DNA from: Oxytricha trifallax
Taxonomy: Eukaryota > Ciliophora > Spirotrichea > Sporadotrichida > Oxytrichidae
Direction: 5' to 3'
Length of the DNA: 64,000 bases
Assembly (NCBI GenBank): GCA_000711775.1
Contig: ARYC01017552.1
Location: 1-64,000, forward strand
Positions 35,474 to 47,259 of the stretch are shown one piece after another. The notes beneath the pieces are model-generated. The model worked only from the letters and a program-made list of their open reading frames with translations. It was not told the DNA's origin and searched no databases. The translations under genes were made by a program, and so were the position numbers. How positions within the stretch are numbered: position 1 is the stretch's first letter; the number at the start of each line of letters is the position of its first letter.

Positions 35474-36790
35474 AGAATAAAATGAAGCTTTTTCAAGTTT
35501 CATTTATTTTTTTAAAAATTTATTGATTTTATACTACTATTTAGTTTTTAAGAGAACATTCGTGGTATTTACAAGATGATTTACAAACAAAATTATAATA
35601 AATTTATTTTATTATAATCATTTGATTTTTATACATAGTTGAGCTAAATAGATAAATGGAAGTTTATAAGAAGACTTGAGCGATAAAGTAAATTCAAAAG
35701 ATAAGATGGCTGATTTAAGACATTTCGTTTTGAAAGTTATATATGTTGTTTTATTTATTGTAATTAATTTAGAAAGATAAGATGAGTTAGCAGATATATG
35801 CAAAGTAATTTATGTATTCTTAAAAACTTTATCCTAAAAAGTTCAAAAAACCAAATTGATTAAAGATATATAAACTGGGAAAAAAAAACATTTTTAGATT
35901 TAAATTTTTGCTAAATTTCTTTTTATTTTTGAAATTTCTATGGTATAATGAAATTAAGATGATTGAATTTCAAGGATCTTGTGAAAAATATATTTATAAA
36001 AAGAAAATGATTTACCAAAAAATTAAATAATAAAACATTTAAATATTTAATATTAATTGAAATTTTAAGTAAACAAACAATTTTTAAAGTATCATTTAAT
36101 AAATAAAACAAAATTGAAAATTTAATGATTTTAAATGAAATGGTACAATCCTACATTGGTTGAAATGAGAAATTTTTTTAATATTCAAGATGATTATTTA
36201 CAAGTTTTAAGGGTTAGGAGTGATTTTTTGGGGGTAAAGTGTTTAGAAATGATCACTTTAATAAATTAAAATAAGAGTGACTTTACTTAATTAATTTTAA
36301 AATGTTTTTCTTTTTAAAATATTTCATTTTAAGAGAAAAAATAACCAATCAACCACCTTTCTAAATAAAATACTTTTTTTCTTCTTTTTATAATTTGAAA
36401 AATTAGAAAACATAATTTATCATTAAAATTGCTATAATCCCTAATAATTAGTATATTTCATAAGTTTAATCTTTCATATTAGCAGTTCAACAAATTAAAT
36501 GAATAATAATTAACTTTAAATTGATCTGAAAATTGTAAATTAATTACAAAAGCTTAAAAATAATTTAATGTTTTCACTATAATTAAAACAGATTGCATCT
36601 CTATTTAATAGAAAGTATTTCACTTTTTATGTATGAATAAAATTAAAACAAATTCTTTTTTAATCTGATGAAAATATTTAGTCTTAAAAGTGATATAAAA
36701 GCCTAAATATCAATTATCTTAATAATGTAAATTATCCTACTAAGAAATTTATTTCCTTAATAGAATTCGACAAAAAACTAACAATCTGAA
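35474..36790. other. AT-rich spacer, no gene seen
   Basis: Between the two tandem vWA genes. Nothing coding is supported under the ciliate code. Confidence 0.5.
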
Positions 36791-39700
36791 ATGGAGAGAG
36801 CCAGTAACAAATCTTATGTTTCTAAGAAGGTACTAGTCAAGTATCAAAAAGAGAGGGAAAAGGCACTTTAAAAATAGAAAGATGAGATCAATGGGATCTC
36901 ACAAAAACAGTTCTCAGAAGATGTATAAATGAATGAAGAATTATAATTAATTTTACAGCTAATTTTCTCAATTGATATTCGTGATTTATCGATAATAAAA
37001 ATAAAGAGGAGCTTAAGCAGAACTAGTAAACTAAATTACAAAAAGTAGATGAAGAATTGTCTGATGATGAGCTCTCTTGTGAGAAAGTAGACTCAGACGA
37101 CCTTGGAGATGATATCGCATAAAAAAGACAGCCTTAATAGTAAGATTAAATGTAGATGCAACAGCAAATGAACTATTAACAGCAAATGATCTAGCCTCAA
37201 AACATGGCAATGCCAATGATTTAACAAATGCAATCACAGCAGCTAATTCAGCCATAAAACTATAACTTCTAACAGATAAGTAACATTCTACCCTAGTAGT
37301 AGTAAAAGATGCTAGACTAATAGCCCTAATGGTAAATGAATTTCAACAGCAACTCAATCAATAGTAACAACCTTAAAATAGCAAATCAGGATTCTTCAAA
37401 AACTTGATTCAAGGTGCATCAAACATGCTATCTGGCAAGCTCAAATATAGAGTAAAAGAAGCTGTCAGGTAATTATAACTAGATGGTATAATATTATCTA
37501 TTAATTTAAGTGTTGTGCCAGGAATTATTTTTATTTTACAGCAATAGATGATTTAACCCCAGAATATTTCAAATGCCTACTAGCAATAACAGCCTTAGAA
37601 TCAAATGATGTAGTAGTAGCCTTAGTAAATGAAACAAATGTTTGAACCGAGTTTTCCATCTTTATAAAATAATTAAGGTCAAAGGAAGTACAAGCATTTC
37701 TTCATATTTAATAGAATCTTATTTTTAATAAATAGCAAGAAGTAGATACTAATGTGTTTTAGATCTCTATGAAATGTTTAAAAGATAATTGCGAAATTGC
37801 AACTGGAGATCTTGTTTATTGCATTTAACTTAAATTTTATATTTTTATGCGAAGGATGCCAAGCTATGCTTAACAAGCACAGTATGATTGAAAAAAATGG
37901 AGACAACCAAATATGGACATGCGAATTTTGTAATCGTAAAAATCACATCTAACTCGAGCAAGAAGAAATCCCAAAAACTGATACAGTTAACTACATTCTA
38001 GAAGCTGCACCCTACAAAGAGGAAGTCAAAGAAGAGTAAAAGACTTCTTAAACTGATACAGGAAGTGAAATTTCTATTGTCTACTGCATTGATATCTCTG
38101 GTACTATGGGCTTTGGAGCAGGCAATTCAACAAGATTTCATTTAGTAAGCATTCAAATAATTCAGTCGAAAGATTTTTATAATCAAGATAAGTTAATATA
38201 ATAAATATTTTAGAAATAAATAAAAAAATTAACCTCGTTAATGTAAATAAATTAGCAATAATATAATCTTAATAATAGTAATTTTGAGAGGGATTTTTGT
38301 TTGAAATAAAAATACGTTTATTTGTTTTTTATTACTCAAAAAACATATTGCATAGCAAATAAATTCAACTTCATAAACAATATGAAATTTGTATTTTACG
38401 ATTTGTAAAATCTTTTTACTTAAAAGACAGTATTTGTAAGCAATATTACTTATTGCGGTAAGGATACTATCGCTGGGTAAATTGAAGATATGGTTAAGGA
38501 TCATCCAAGCAGAAAAGTTGGCTTAGTAACTTTTACTGATAATATTGAGATTAATGGCGACGGGTCCAAGCAAGTTAATATTGGATAGAGTTAACTAATG
38601 GACTATGATTTTATTAAGAAAACTGGTATTGCTTGTGCTTCTAATCAAATGGATAAACCCTTGATCGAAAGCAAATAAACTCTTATACAAAAGGTAAAAG
38701 AAATGTAACCGAAGGGAAGTACTGCTCTAGGACCAGGTTTTCTAAGTGCTATTGCTCTAGCAGGAGAAGGAAAGCCAGGTTCATAAGTTATTGTTTGTAC
38801 TGATGGTGCCTCAAATATTGGACTGGGGGCATTTAAAAAGACAGATAATTAAGCAGGTGAGTTCTATGAAAAGGTGGCAAAGTATGCTCAAGACAAAGGA
38901 ATAACTGTGCATATTGTTAAAATTATAGGAAGTGAATGCAATATCGAAGGCATTACCCCTGTTGCTGAACTTACAGGAGGTTAGATCGAAAGAGTGGACC
39001 CATTTGAATTAAAATCAAATTTCTAAGATTTTTTGTCCAAACCAGTACTTGCTACCTAAGTTAAACTTAAGGTCAAATTGCATAAAGGTCTCGAATTCAG
39101 AAATGAACAATCTTCAAATCTTACAGCTGATAAAACTGTTTTAATTAGAGATTTTGGAAATTTCAATGAAGATACAGATGTGACTTTTGAGTACAAAGTT
39201 AAACCTGTTAGGGAAATTGTAAAGATGCTTTAGAAATATCTTCATTTCACAATTTAAATCATTATTAATTTTAAAAGCAAATGCTTGACATAGACCTTAC
39301 TAAGATAAAGGCTTTCCCCTTCTAAGCTCAAATAATCTTCACAGCTCTTAATGGTGCGAAATGCGTGAGAGTGATTACAAATCAAATGGAAATTTCTAAT
39401 GTCAGAGAGGAAGTAGAAAAGTAGGCTAATTTTGAAATACTTGGATTAAATTCTATTCAATAAAGTTCTAAGTTGGCAAGATAGGGAGAATTCAAGAAAG
39501 CTTTAAGTTGCTGCTAAAGCTTGGGACAACAGATTGGTAAGCACAACTATCAATTCAGACATGCATTAATTCTATTAAAAACTAAAAACATTTTTGTCTA
39601 ATTATTACCAATACTATGTACTAATTAAAGTAATTCATTATTAAAATACTTAATTATTCTAGTTTTTAAATATAATTTAAGACCAAATGGAGCAATTAGG

Positions 39701-39892
39701 GAACTTTAGATCAAACATGAATGGCATCTACAACATTATGAATCAGTAAAACAGTTAACAGCCTATGCAACAATTCTCAATGGGTATGCAGTAGCAACCT
39801 CAACAAAATAGCAGCAGTCCGACATGGTAAGTCAGCAATTGTACTCTAATTCCAGGATGAACAGAGCTTAATTCCAAAAGAAGAAGTAGTGA
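36791..39892 (+). CDS. Zinc-finger/von Willebrand factor A domain protein
   Basis: ATG 36791 (MERASNKSYVSKKVLVKYQK), a Glu/Lys helix, an acidic block, then a long Gln/Met/Pro-rich low-complexity region (37080-37680). Next a C-x2-C ... C-x2-C finger (CEGCQAML ... WTCEFCNRKN), as in Sec23/24-like fingers. A vWA domain has MIDAS DISGTMG (38090-38115), VGLVTFTD, VIVCTDGASN and GGQIERVDPF, then a beta block (39060-39210) and a Gln/Met-rich tail after a 29-bp intron (39827-39855), stop 39890-39892. vWA domains bind partners through a metal ion; the substrate here is unknown. At least three IESs with in-frame pointers, and slips near 37340 and 39510. Confidence 0.75.
37823..37850. other. 28-bp IES, pointer TGC
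   Basis: TGC at 37820-37822 and 37848-37850. Excision gives GTT TAT TGC GAA GGA TGC CAA, which restores the first zinc-finger CxxC in frame. Confidence 0.65.
38152..38442. other. 291-bp IES, pointer GTAAGCA
   Basis: The 7-bp repeat GTAAGCA occurs at 38145-38151 and 38436-38442. Joining gives TTT CAT TTA GTA AGC AAT ATT ACT in frame through the vWA domain into DTIAGQIEDM. The first copy looks like a splice donor, but no acceptor gives the frame. Confidence 0.8.
39231..39286. other. 56-bp IES, pointer ATGCTT
   Basis: ATGCTT at 39225-39230 and 39281-39286. Excision joins VREIVKML to DIDLTKIKAFPF in frame. Confidence 0.75.
39827..39855 (+). other. 29-bp spliceosomal intron
   Basis: GTAAGTC...TCCAG. 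Splicing joins ACA TG to G ATG AAC AGA GCT and gives the short C-terminus ending at TGA 39890. Size and ends are typical of very short ciliate introns. Confidence 0.7.
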
Positions 39893-40713
39893 ACAATTGC
39901 TTAATAAAAGAAAATTAATATTAAAAATAGTTGTTTTTATTCAAAATTTAATTTTTAGAATAAATTAAATAATTATAGTATTTGAGAATTTTAATTTTTA
40001 TTAGAATTTTATAAAAATATTATAATAAATTAATAATAAAAAATTAATTCATTTAAATTATAATAAGGAATTACTTATATTTATTATTATATTTATTTTC
40101 AAGAAAAGTGCCCAGCCCCTATATAACGAGATATGTTTTAATTAAAAGCGAAACATTAATTTCTTTAAATTTATTTATTTCCCTATTATTTCTGAAATTT
40201 TTTGCTTTTAAAATTATGCAAAGAGTTTTTTTCAATTTTATTTATATTTAAATAATTATATAATTTAATTAATTTAATTTTAATTTTAATATCCTTTTTA
40301 ATGATTTTTTTTTGATATTGTTTATTCTTCTTAAATTTTGATTAAAATATTCTAATAAAGAATTTATAAAGAATAATTCAATTATATTATTAAAAATGAT
40401 CATAACGTACTTATAAAATGATTTATTCTAATATAATTATGATTTCTTTTTATTTCTAATAGTTGTATGTAAAATATTCAAAATAAATATACAAGATTTA
40501 AGTATTGCTACTGTTCTAAAATTCATTGATAGATAAAAATGAATCGAATATAAAATAAGTGTATATGTTAATCTTAAATAATTAAATTGAATTAATGGTT
40601 TATTAATTTAGCAGCAATTGTTAATCAATTAATTGTATCAGTATAATGCTTCAATTAACTATGAGGTGTTAACTCGTAAATAATTATTAAAACCTAATAT
40701 ATATTTTTATTAA
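39893..40713. other. AT-rich spacer, no gene seen
   Basis: Convergent intergenic region between the vWA gene and the LRRC49-like gene, extremely AT-rich, no coding supported. Confidence 0.55.
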
Positions 40714-43700
40714 TCAGACCTTGATAGTTCCAGATCTTGAAATACCTTCTTAAAGTTTTCTCTCCATTTAATAAGGCTCGCCCATAAGTTCCATAGTAGT
40801 ATTATAGATTATTTATCGTACTGCATTTTCAAGTCTGCTTTCGATTTCTGATTTACTTTCTTCTCTTTTTGTGCATTCGTCTATCATCCCCATCACATAA
40901 ATGTGCGCTAACTAAACAACAAAATTTAATAAAATAATGGAATATATTTTACTAACCTCTAAATTTTTCTTGGACTTCAATCGTTATTCTTGTCTTTTTG
41001 TTGGATCCATAGTAGCATAAGTTTTCTTAGTGAATATGTTCTGGATGGAGAGGATTTTATCAAACAGCTAGAATTGCTGTTTTGCAACTTTCTTATCAAA
41101 GTCATTTATCATAACTCCATTGAATTCTTGAATGTGTTGGAAGCAATAGACTACGAAACTCTTTAAGGTTTTACTCTGTAAGATTTCATTGTCAACAATT
41201 ACCAGATTTTACAAAAAGAATGTAGACACTATAAATCTGAATTACGCTTAATAATAAATTTACTTCAATTTTTGAGAGCAAAATAAAGGAGTTGAGGTAG
41301 TTGTTTGAAAGTATCAATTTCTTTAGCTTTGTAAACTTCTTTAACTTCTCAAGATTAGCATGATAGACTATCAAATCAAATCTGACATATTACATGTGCA
41401 TCTCTTCAACTTAATCATAAAATTCAGATCTCTGGAGAACTTCTAAAGCATTTCCAAATATGTAAAGGATTTTATTTGCTTCAATTTCAGCAAGACCACT
41501 TTGAACCAAGCTCTCTAAAAAATTGATAAGAAATATTTATTTTAAACTTACTATCACCAAGATTTTATTTTGGCTTAATGCCATTTTTCTTAGCATTAAG
41601 TCGCTCAATTTCCTTTTCCCATTCTCTTTAAATGATTTTAATAACATTATATTCGATTTTTTGTTTGGTAACTGATGATTATACATTGTTATTTGAAGTT
41701 TTCTGTTAAGACGCTTATTATTCAGTACCTCTAGTTGGACTACGTTTATCAGTGTTTGAAACCATACTCTTATCTTGCTTATTCAAGATTGGAGTAGTGG
41801 GATCTTTCTTAACTTAGATTTCTTCGAATAACTACATTGTAAAATTTACAAATTTAAGAATTGCAGTTAAGGGAATTTTACTCTAATATTTTACTAAAAC
41901 TTAAGTTACTTTTCAATGGGATTATTTTCAAGAGTTAAATCTTTTATAGATGGTAATTCTTTTATGCCTTCAATTGTTGTAATATTATTGTTTGAAAGAT
42001 AAAGCTTTTGTAAATTGTTTAAGCCATATAAGTCTTTAATTTGATTAATCATATTCTTTCTCTTGTTAAGCTCTACTAATGCCTTTAGTCAGTTAATGTT
42101 ATCAAAAATCTCAATTAGGTTGTTTGAAAGATTTAGTACTCTTAAGTTCAGTAGTTTACTTAAGTTTTCAACTTTTTTGAGATCTTATTCTCATGTAAAT
42201 CCAACACATCCAGGTTCTTGGGGGGGGTCTAAGTCGGTGGCAGAAATTTTTCGAAAACCTAAGTCGGTGGCAACATTAATTTTTCAAAATTCACCAAAAT
42301 CCTAAGTCGGTGGCATAATAAAATTTTTTCTTTTTCCAATTGGGAATCAATAAGTACCTCAATATATATATGAAAATTTTATCACAGAAAGTTAATCAAT
42401 CTCTATCATAACAACTTATACATTTGAAGGACACAGTTTAACATATAAAATAAATTAGAATTCATAAATAATTTGTATCCCTTTATCAAATAATTTTAAA
42501 TAAAAATATAACTATATAAATATCAATGAAATATCATCACATTGACAATTAGTGTATAACATACTTCGATTTTAATTTTTTCAAAATATCATTATTTTTT
42601 AATGTGATGATATTTCATTGATATTTATATAGTTATATTTTTATTTAAAATTATTTGATAAAGGGATACAAATTATTTATGAATTCTAATTTATTTTATA
42701 TGTTAAACTGTGTCCTTCAAATGTATAAGTTGTTATGATAGAGATTGATTAACTTTCTGTGATAAAATTTTCATATATATATTGAGGTACTTATTGATTC
42801 CCAATTGGAAAAAGAAAAAATTTTATTATGCCACCGACTTAGGATTTTGGTGAATTTTTAAAAATTAATGTTGCCACCGACTTAGACCCTTCCCCCGGTT
42901 CTTGAATGAATCAAGATTTTTAATAGATTCAATTTGATTCTTGCTTAAAATCAATACTCTTAAATGTTCAACAGTTGAGAAATTAGAAATTTCTTTAAGT
43001 TTGTTCATAGAGAGATCAAGGAAAGTGAGATTAGGCAATGAGACTAAATTCTCAATTTTAACGATCTCATTATTTAGCAAATTTAAATACTTAATTTTTT
43101 TTTCTCCCTCTAAAAGTGGAATATGCTTCAGATTTCTCTGATCTAATTCATTTTCTCTACGTTTTACTCTCTTTCGGAAGGTCTTAGATAGATTATGATA
43201 ATATTTGGGATTTTCGGCAGCTCAACATATAGATATAATGTTTCTGACTCAATTAAAAACTTTTAACCAACTTAAAGAATGAATTTATTGCATAGATTTT
43301 GATTGAATGTTGAGGATATTACCATGTCTGAGCAAATACCTATACCTCTCATCCTTCTCTTCGTTAAGCAACATCCTGATCATATTAGGATCTGGTTTAA
43401 TTAATTTCACACATTTCTGTAGTGTCTATGGTCCTTTTATCCCTTAGATTTGCATCATGCCGTTATGTGCTAGAGCGTTATTACCTGCTACGCTTCCAAT
43501 TTAAGTGTTTCTCTGAGATCTGAAGGGAGAGAATTTCGTAGCTGTACTGGTCATTGCAAGGTTTGTTGAGCCAGTATTTGCTGTATTCGCACTCATTTCA
43601 TTATACCTTATTAAAATATTTGGTCATATAAGATTATATATCAATTCTAATTTAAATGGATAAATTTCATTAGTACCGATCTTACCTCCATGCAAAATAG

Positions 43701-43874
43701 ATCTCCCTCCACTGGCAAAGACTCTGAACTTTCCTTCTTAGTTCTGTCTGCCTCTTATTGCACAGCCAATTCACTAACTATTTTCTCTTTAGCATAAGCT
43801 GAAGAGCCCTCAATTGCAAATTTCTCATCGGCTTTAACCCCTGTTATTGAGGTTGAGTCAAATTTCTTAAACAT
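40714..43874 (-). CDS. LRRC49-like leucine-rich repeat protein, element-interrupted
   Basis: ATG 43874 (MFKKFDSTSITGVKADEKF) to TGA 40714. After a Ser-rich N-terminus come KYYHNLSKTFRKRVKRRENE and LKHIPLLEGEKKIKYLNL. SDS22-type repeats follow (IENLVSLPNLTFLDLSMNKL; LRVLILSKNQIESIKNL; LDVLDLHENKI; LRVLNLSNNLIEIFDNI; LQKLYLSNNNITTIEGI). The conserved C-domain has SLVQSGLAEIEANKILYIFG, NALEVLQRSEFYD, QYVRFDLIVYHANLEKL and LKKLILSNNYLNSF. This architecture matches LRRC49/TPGS4, a subunit of the tubulin polyglutamylase complex at centriolar satellites and cilia. Splits: a 38-bp intron near 41520, a 676-bp palindrome at 42221-42896, and inserts near 41230 and 43620-43690. Oddities: an in-frame TGA at 42089-42091 where Gln is expected, and a slip in the A-run near 42175. 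Confidence 0.72.
42221..42896. mobile_element. Palindromic element P2 inside LRRC49-like gene
   Basis: Left arm 42221-42543 is the reverse complement of 42601-42896 with a 57-base centre. The left arm has three copies of CTAAGTCGGTGGCA and the right arm two, so a 34-bp unit was gained or lost. Ends are GGGGGGGTCTAAG... and ...CTTAGACCCTTCCCCC. It is flanked by the 8-bp repeat GGTTCTTG at 42213-42220 and 42897-42904. Removal leaving one repeat restores ...FKNLDVLDLHEN... of the leucine-rich repeats. No coding capacity. Confidence 0.88.
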
Positions 43875-44631
43875 TTTATTGTTAAAATTCTATTAAAATA
43901 ATTCTAACTATCATCTATCTAAATTCAACTACTTCACTTTCAAATATATATTTATCAACAGCAAGTTATTATTAAATTACTTTTTAAATTCAGTCCGTAA
44001 ATACATAGATTTAATATTTATGATCTAATCCTTGTAAAGATGACATGGAATAATAGATTAAATATTAATAATAAATGTAATATGAGTGAGAATATTAAGG
44101 AATTTAGAGATGCCTGTAGATTCCTGACAAATAATAAAATTGCATAATTTTAATTAATACATTTAACTTTAATTTGAATATATTCATATAATTTGAAGCA
44201 ATAACTTTATTGATCTATACATTTTGATATCTTAATTTTTTCTATATAATAAACTTAAATTTCTTTCAACATTAATTATTGAAACAAATATTAAATAAAG
44301 TTTAGTTGCTACCCTTAGATCTCCTGATATAACAGTAGTAAACATTGTTCAGAGATTTTTAGTTTAAATTTGAATGATATTATTAGTTTGAATAGAATAG
44401 CTAAAACCTTTAGAGAGTTTTAGGGATTTACGAATTAGTCTCTTTAAGACTATTAATTTGTTATTAAATTAAGAAGTTAGTTTTATAGTGGTATAGTATT
44501 TTATTATTTAAGGAAGATCCTTGGCTTATTCAGAAATATATTAAACTATTGCATTAAAAGAAGTTTATCAGATCAAGCGATATATATTAAATAAAATGGG
44601 TTATTCAGAGTAAGTTTTATTATATTCTATC
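43875..44631. other. AT-rich spacer, no gene seen
   Basis: Between two minus-strand genes; no supported coding. Confidence 0.5.
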
Positions 44632-46712
44632 TCACTAAATGGCTATATCTTCCTCGAAAAATGGATCTTAAAGTGCCTCTTAAGCGGTTATTCGCATGTT
44701 TGGTTCAAATTCCAAACATTATTATATTAAAACTTACAAATGCTTTCCTCTGTTTCTCCAATCTAAGCGACTAAAAGGGATTGGTCCACTCCCTAAAATC
44801 ATTGTATAAGTCAATTAATTAGGAAAATATTAAAATTTTAAAAATTAGTGATTATAAGTATTTAGATTCATTTGTTGAATTTGATATCCAAATGCTGAAT
44901 ATTTAAAATTATTTAATAACCATATCTGTTATTTTAGTACTGAGTTGGCTTGTAAGCTGCAGCGAGTTCATATTATCTCCATAAAATTATTATAATTGAA
45001 TATTTTTAAAAACAAATCATTAAAGAGAAGTTTATGGAAATTCAAGTCAAATTAAAAGAATCCCATAAGTTCAAAGTACTATTAGAATAATAAAATTCAG
45101 AATTTAACCTACCAAATAATTACATATTAGTTTTTTTATATAATATATGTCTAACTCTTATTGAAATTAATATGTTTTGAATGGGCTTTAGTACAACGCC
45201 TACTGCCCATATATCGATTTCTGGTTGGATGAAGTGACCCTATATAATTTATTTTATAGAGCAACCTCTCATTAACAAGATTTTATAGATTGCAAATTGA
45301 ACTTACAGGAAAAATTTCTGGAGCTATATAGCCCATAGTTCCACACTTTATTTCAACTAGAGATTTTCCTGTTGACTGATCAAGAATATGCGCTAGTCCA
45401 AAATCACATATTTTTATATTATTGTACTCATCTTGTCGTTGTGATGATTCCATCAATAAGTTCTCCAATTTTAAGTTAAATTATTTAGCATATTTGCATT
45501 AATTGAATGACTTGAGATATTTATAATTGTCCCAATTTGACATCATGATGAATCACTCCTTAGTTATGAATATAATTTAATCCTTCAAGGGTCTCTTGAG
45601 CATAAGATTGCAGTTTCTGAGTATTATTGATCGGGGTATGGCACTTTAAAATTGATAATTAATTAAAAAAAAATTTATTTATTAAATGATGGATGGTAAA
45701 TTATAAAAGTAATCTAATCATGTAATTCCTTTATTTCACTTAAACTTTATTGTACTCAGAATTATTTCTCTGAATTTATAGCCTAATCGTAAATCTATTC
45801 AAATTATAAAAAAATAGTTTACTTCTAATATTTTCTGAGGGAGATAGTCAGCTTTATCACAGTACTCCATATACATAATATAGTCTTGCTTCGTCTCTGT
45901 ATAGTCGAATAACTTGACAACGTTTTCATGATGAAGTTGAGAGTGTAAAGCGCACTCTCTTATCGCAAAGTCATGCCCCTTCTAATCAAATAATATGTCT
46001 TTTACTATCACTTTCTTAATCACATCCTAAAAGAATAAATAAGTATATGATTTAACTATAATTAGGAAATAAGATGAGACTGTTATCTAATTCAATTCAA
46101 ATAATTACAACTTTAATTATAAAAATTGTTAGAACTATAAAATAAAACCACAAAGTTAAATTATTTAATGATGCAGACGTCATCAGTTAAGTTTAGGAAT
46201 AAAAGGGAAGCAATGAAATAATTTCTGATTGTAATCTGTTTACTTATTTATTTATCAAAATATGGATATAAAATGGATCAACTGATTTCCCACAAAACTT
46301 TCAATTTATTAAATTATACCGAGTCACAATAAATTTAGTTTTAACTGAAAGTTAAAAAAAACAAAATATCTTTTAAAGCAAATACAAATGATTGTAAACT
46401 TACTCTATCATTTTGAATGTCCTTAGTTAGTAAAATCTTTGTAGAGCTTATAAGTTCATTATAGATTAGCTAGTGCTTAACAAATCTGTCTATAATCCCA
46501 ATCTCTCTGGGATTGAATTGAACTTGAGAGATCGGAAATAACTTTGATTTAGACTTTGAATCTGTTGGAAGTAGATTAGTTTAGATATTACCTGGGTATC
46601 CCCCATATTCCTTCTAATCAACTTAAATCTAGTACTTTTAGTCATTGTTGTCATAAAACAATTAAGATGGTTTTTTGACAACAAACTTAAAATTCCTCAG
46701 ATTTCCAAACAT
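44632..46712 (-). CDS. Serine/threonine protein kinase
   Basis: ATG 46712 (MFGNLRNFKFVVKKPSQLFY). A 30-bp intron ending near 46571 joins GGYP to DSKSKSKLFPIS. The kinase domain follows: KKVIVKDIL, RECALHSQLHHENVVKLFDY, IMYMEYCDKADYL, then catalytic-loop GVIHHDVKLENLL (HHD in place of HRD), IKICDFGLAHI (DFG), CGTMGYIAPEIF (APE) and DIWAVGVVL. The C-lobe end is EPNMRITAQEALQDPFFEED near 44670. It phosphorylates Ser/Thr with ATP. The Arg-less HHD loop suggests activity not requiring activation-loop phosphorylation (inference). It contains a 67-bp IES, a 67-bp intron (45240-45306) and AT-rich inserts near 45660-45830 and 46050-46400. Confidence 0.82.
45472..45538. other. 67-bp IES, pointer CCAATTT
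   Basis: CCAATTT at 45465-45471 and 45532-45538. On the minus strand excision gives GAT GTC AAA TTG GAG AAC TTA, restoring the catalytic loop HHDVKLENLL exactly. Confidence 0.82.
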
Positions 46713-46968
46713 TTGAACATAAAAATGGGTTTTTAAAATCTGAATATTGAGTTAAGCGAATTAAAGTTTCATATTTATTTCTATTCAAATATTAAATAAC
46801 TAATAAGATTGGAAGACATTATGATTATACCAATACCAATAAAGAGATTTATGCATCACTCAACAAGCTACTTTTAGAGATGGGTCTAAACTATCTGGGA
46901 AAAATTACTCAACCCATAAAAAATTTTGAGAAAAACAACATGCTAGTTAAGTATATATCTCCAAAGCT

Positions 46969-47259
46969 ATGACTTAGCGTATTCGCAGTAATTTTTAAAC
47001 TAATTTAGAAACCCCATAAGTGCTTGAGGATATTAATAAAAAAATATCCATTTCTGCCCGAAAGGCATAAAAATTTAACAGGAACAAAATAAAATTCTTA
47101 GACTTATTAAGAAAAAGCTATAAGCTCGACAAAATGAAGTTCATTCAATATAAATTCAAGAATAAGTAGAGGGTTATAATTTTGCTTGAAAAATAATTAA
47201 AAGTTTTGTTATCTTTCAATAAATCATCTAATTTAGCTTGTAATTTCTATTTTTAATGA
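46969..47259 (+). CDS. Short basic ORF, unrecognised
   Basis: ATG 46969 (MTQRIRSNFQTNLETPQVLE) to TGA 47257, 96 residues under the ciliate code. Very Lys-rich (SISARKAQKFNRNKIKFLDL). Another short open block with TNKEIYASLNKLLLEMG lies just upstream in a shifted frame and may be an earlier exon. No family recognised; it could be a gene remnant. Confidence 0.35.

Noticed and set aside
38238-38504. 88-codon minus-strand ORF
   Set aside because: It covers the 291-bp IES and part of the vWA exon in antisense; composition is AT-driven.
42063-42305. 80-codon standard-code ORF on the plus strand
   Set aside because: It runs antisense through the leucine-rich repeats and into the palindrome P2; no independent support.
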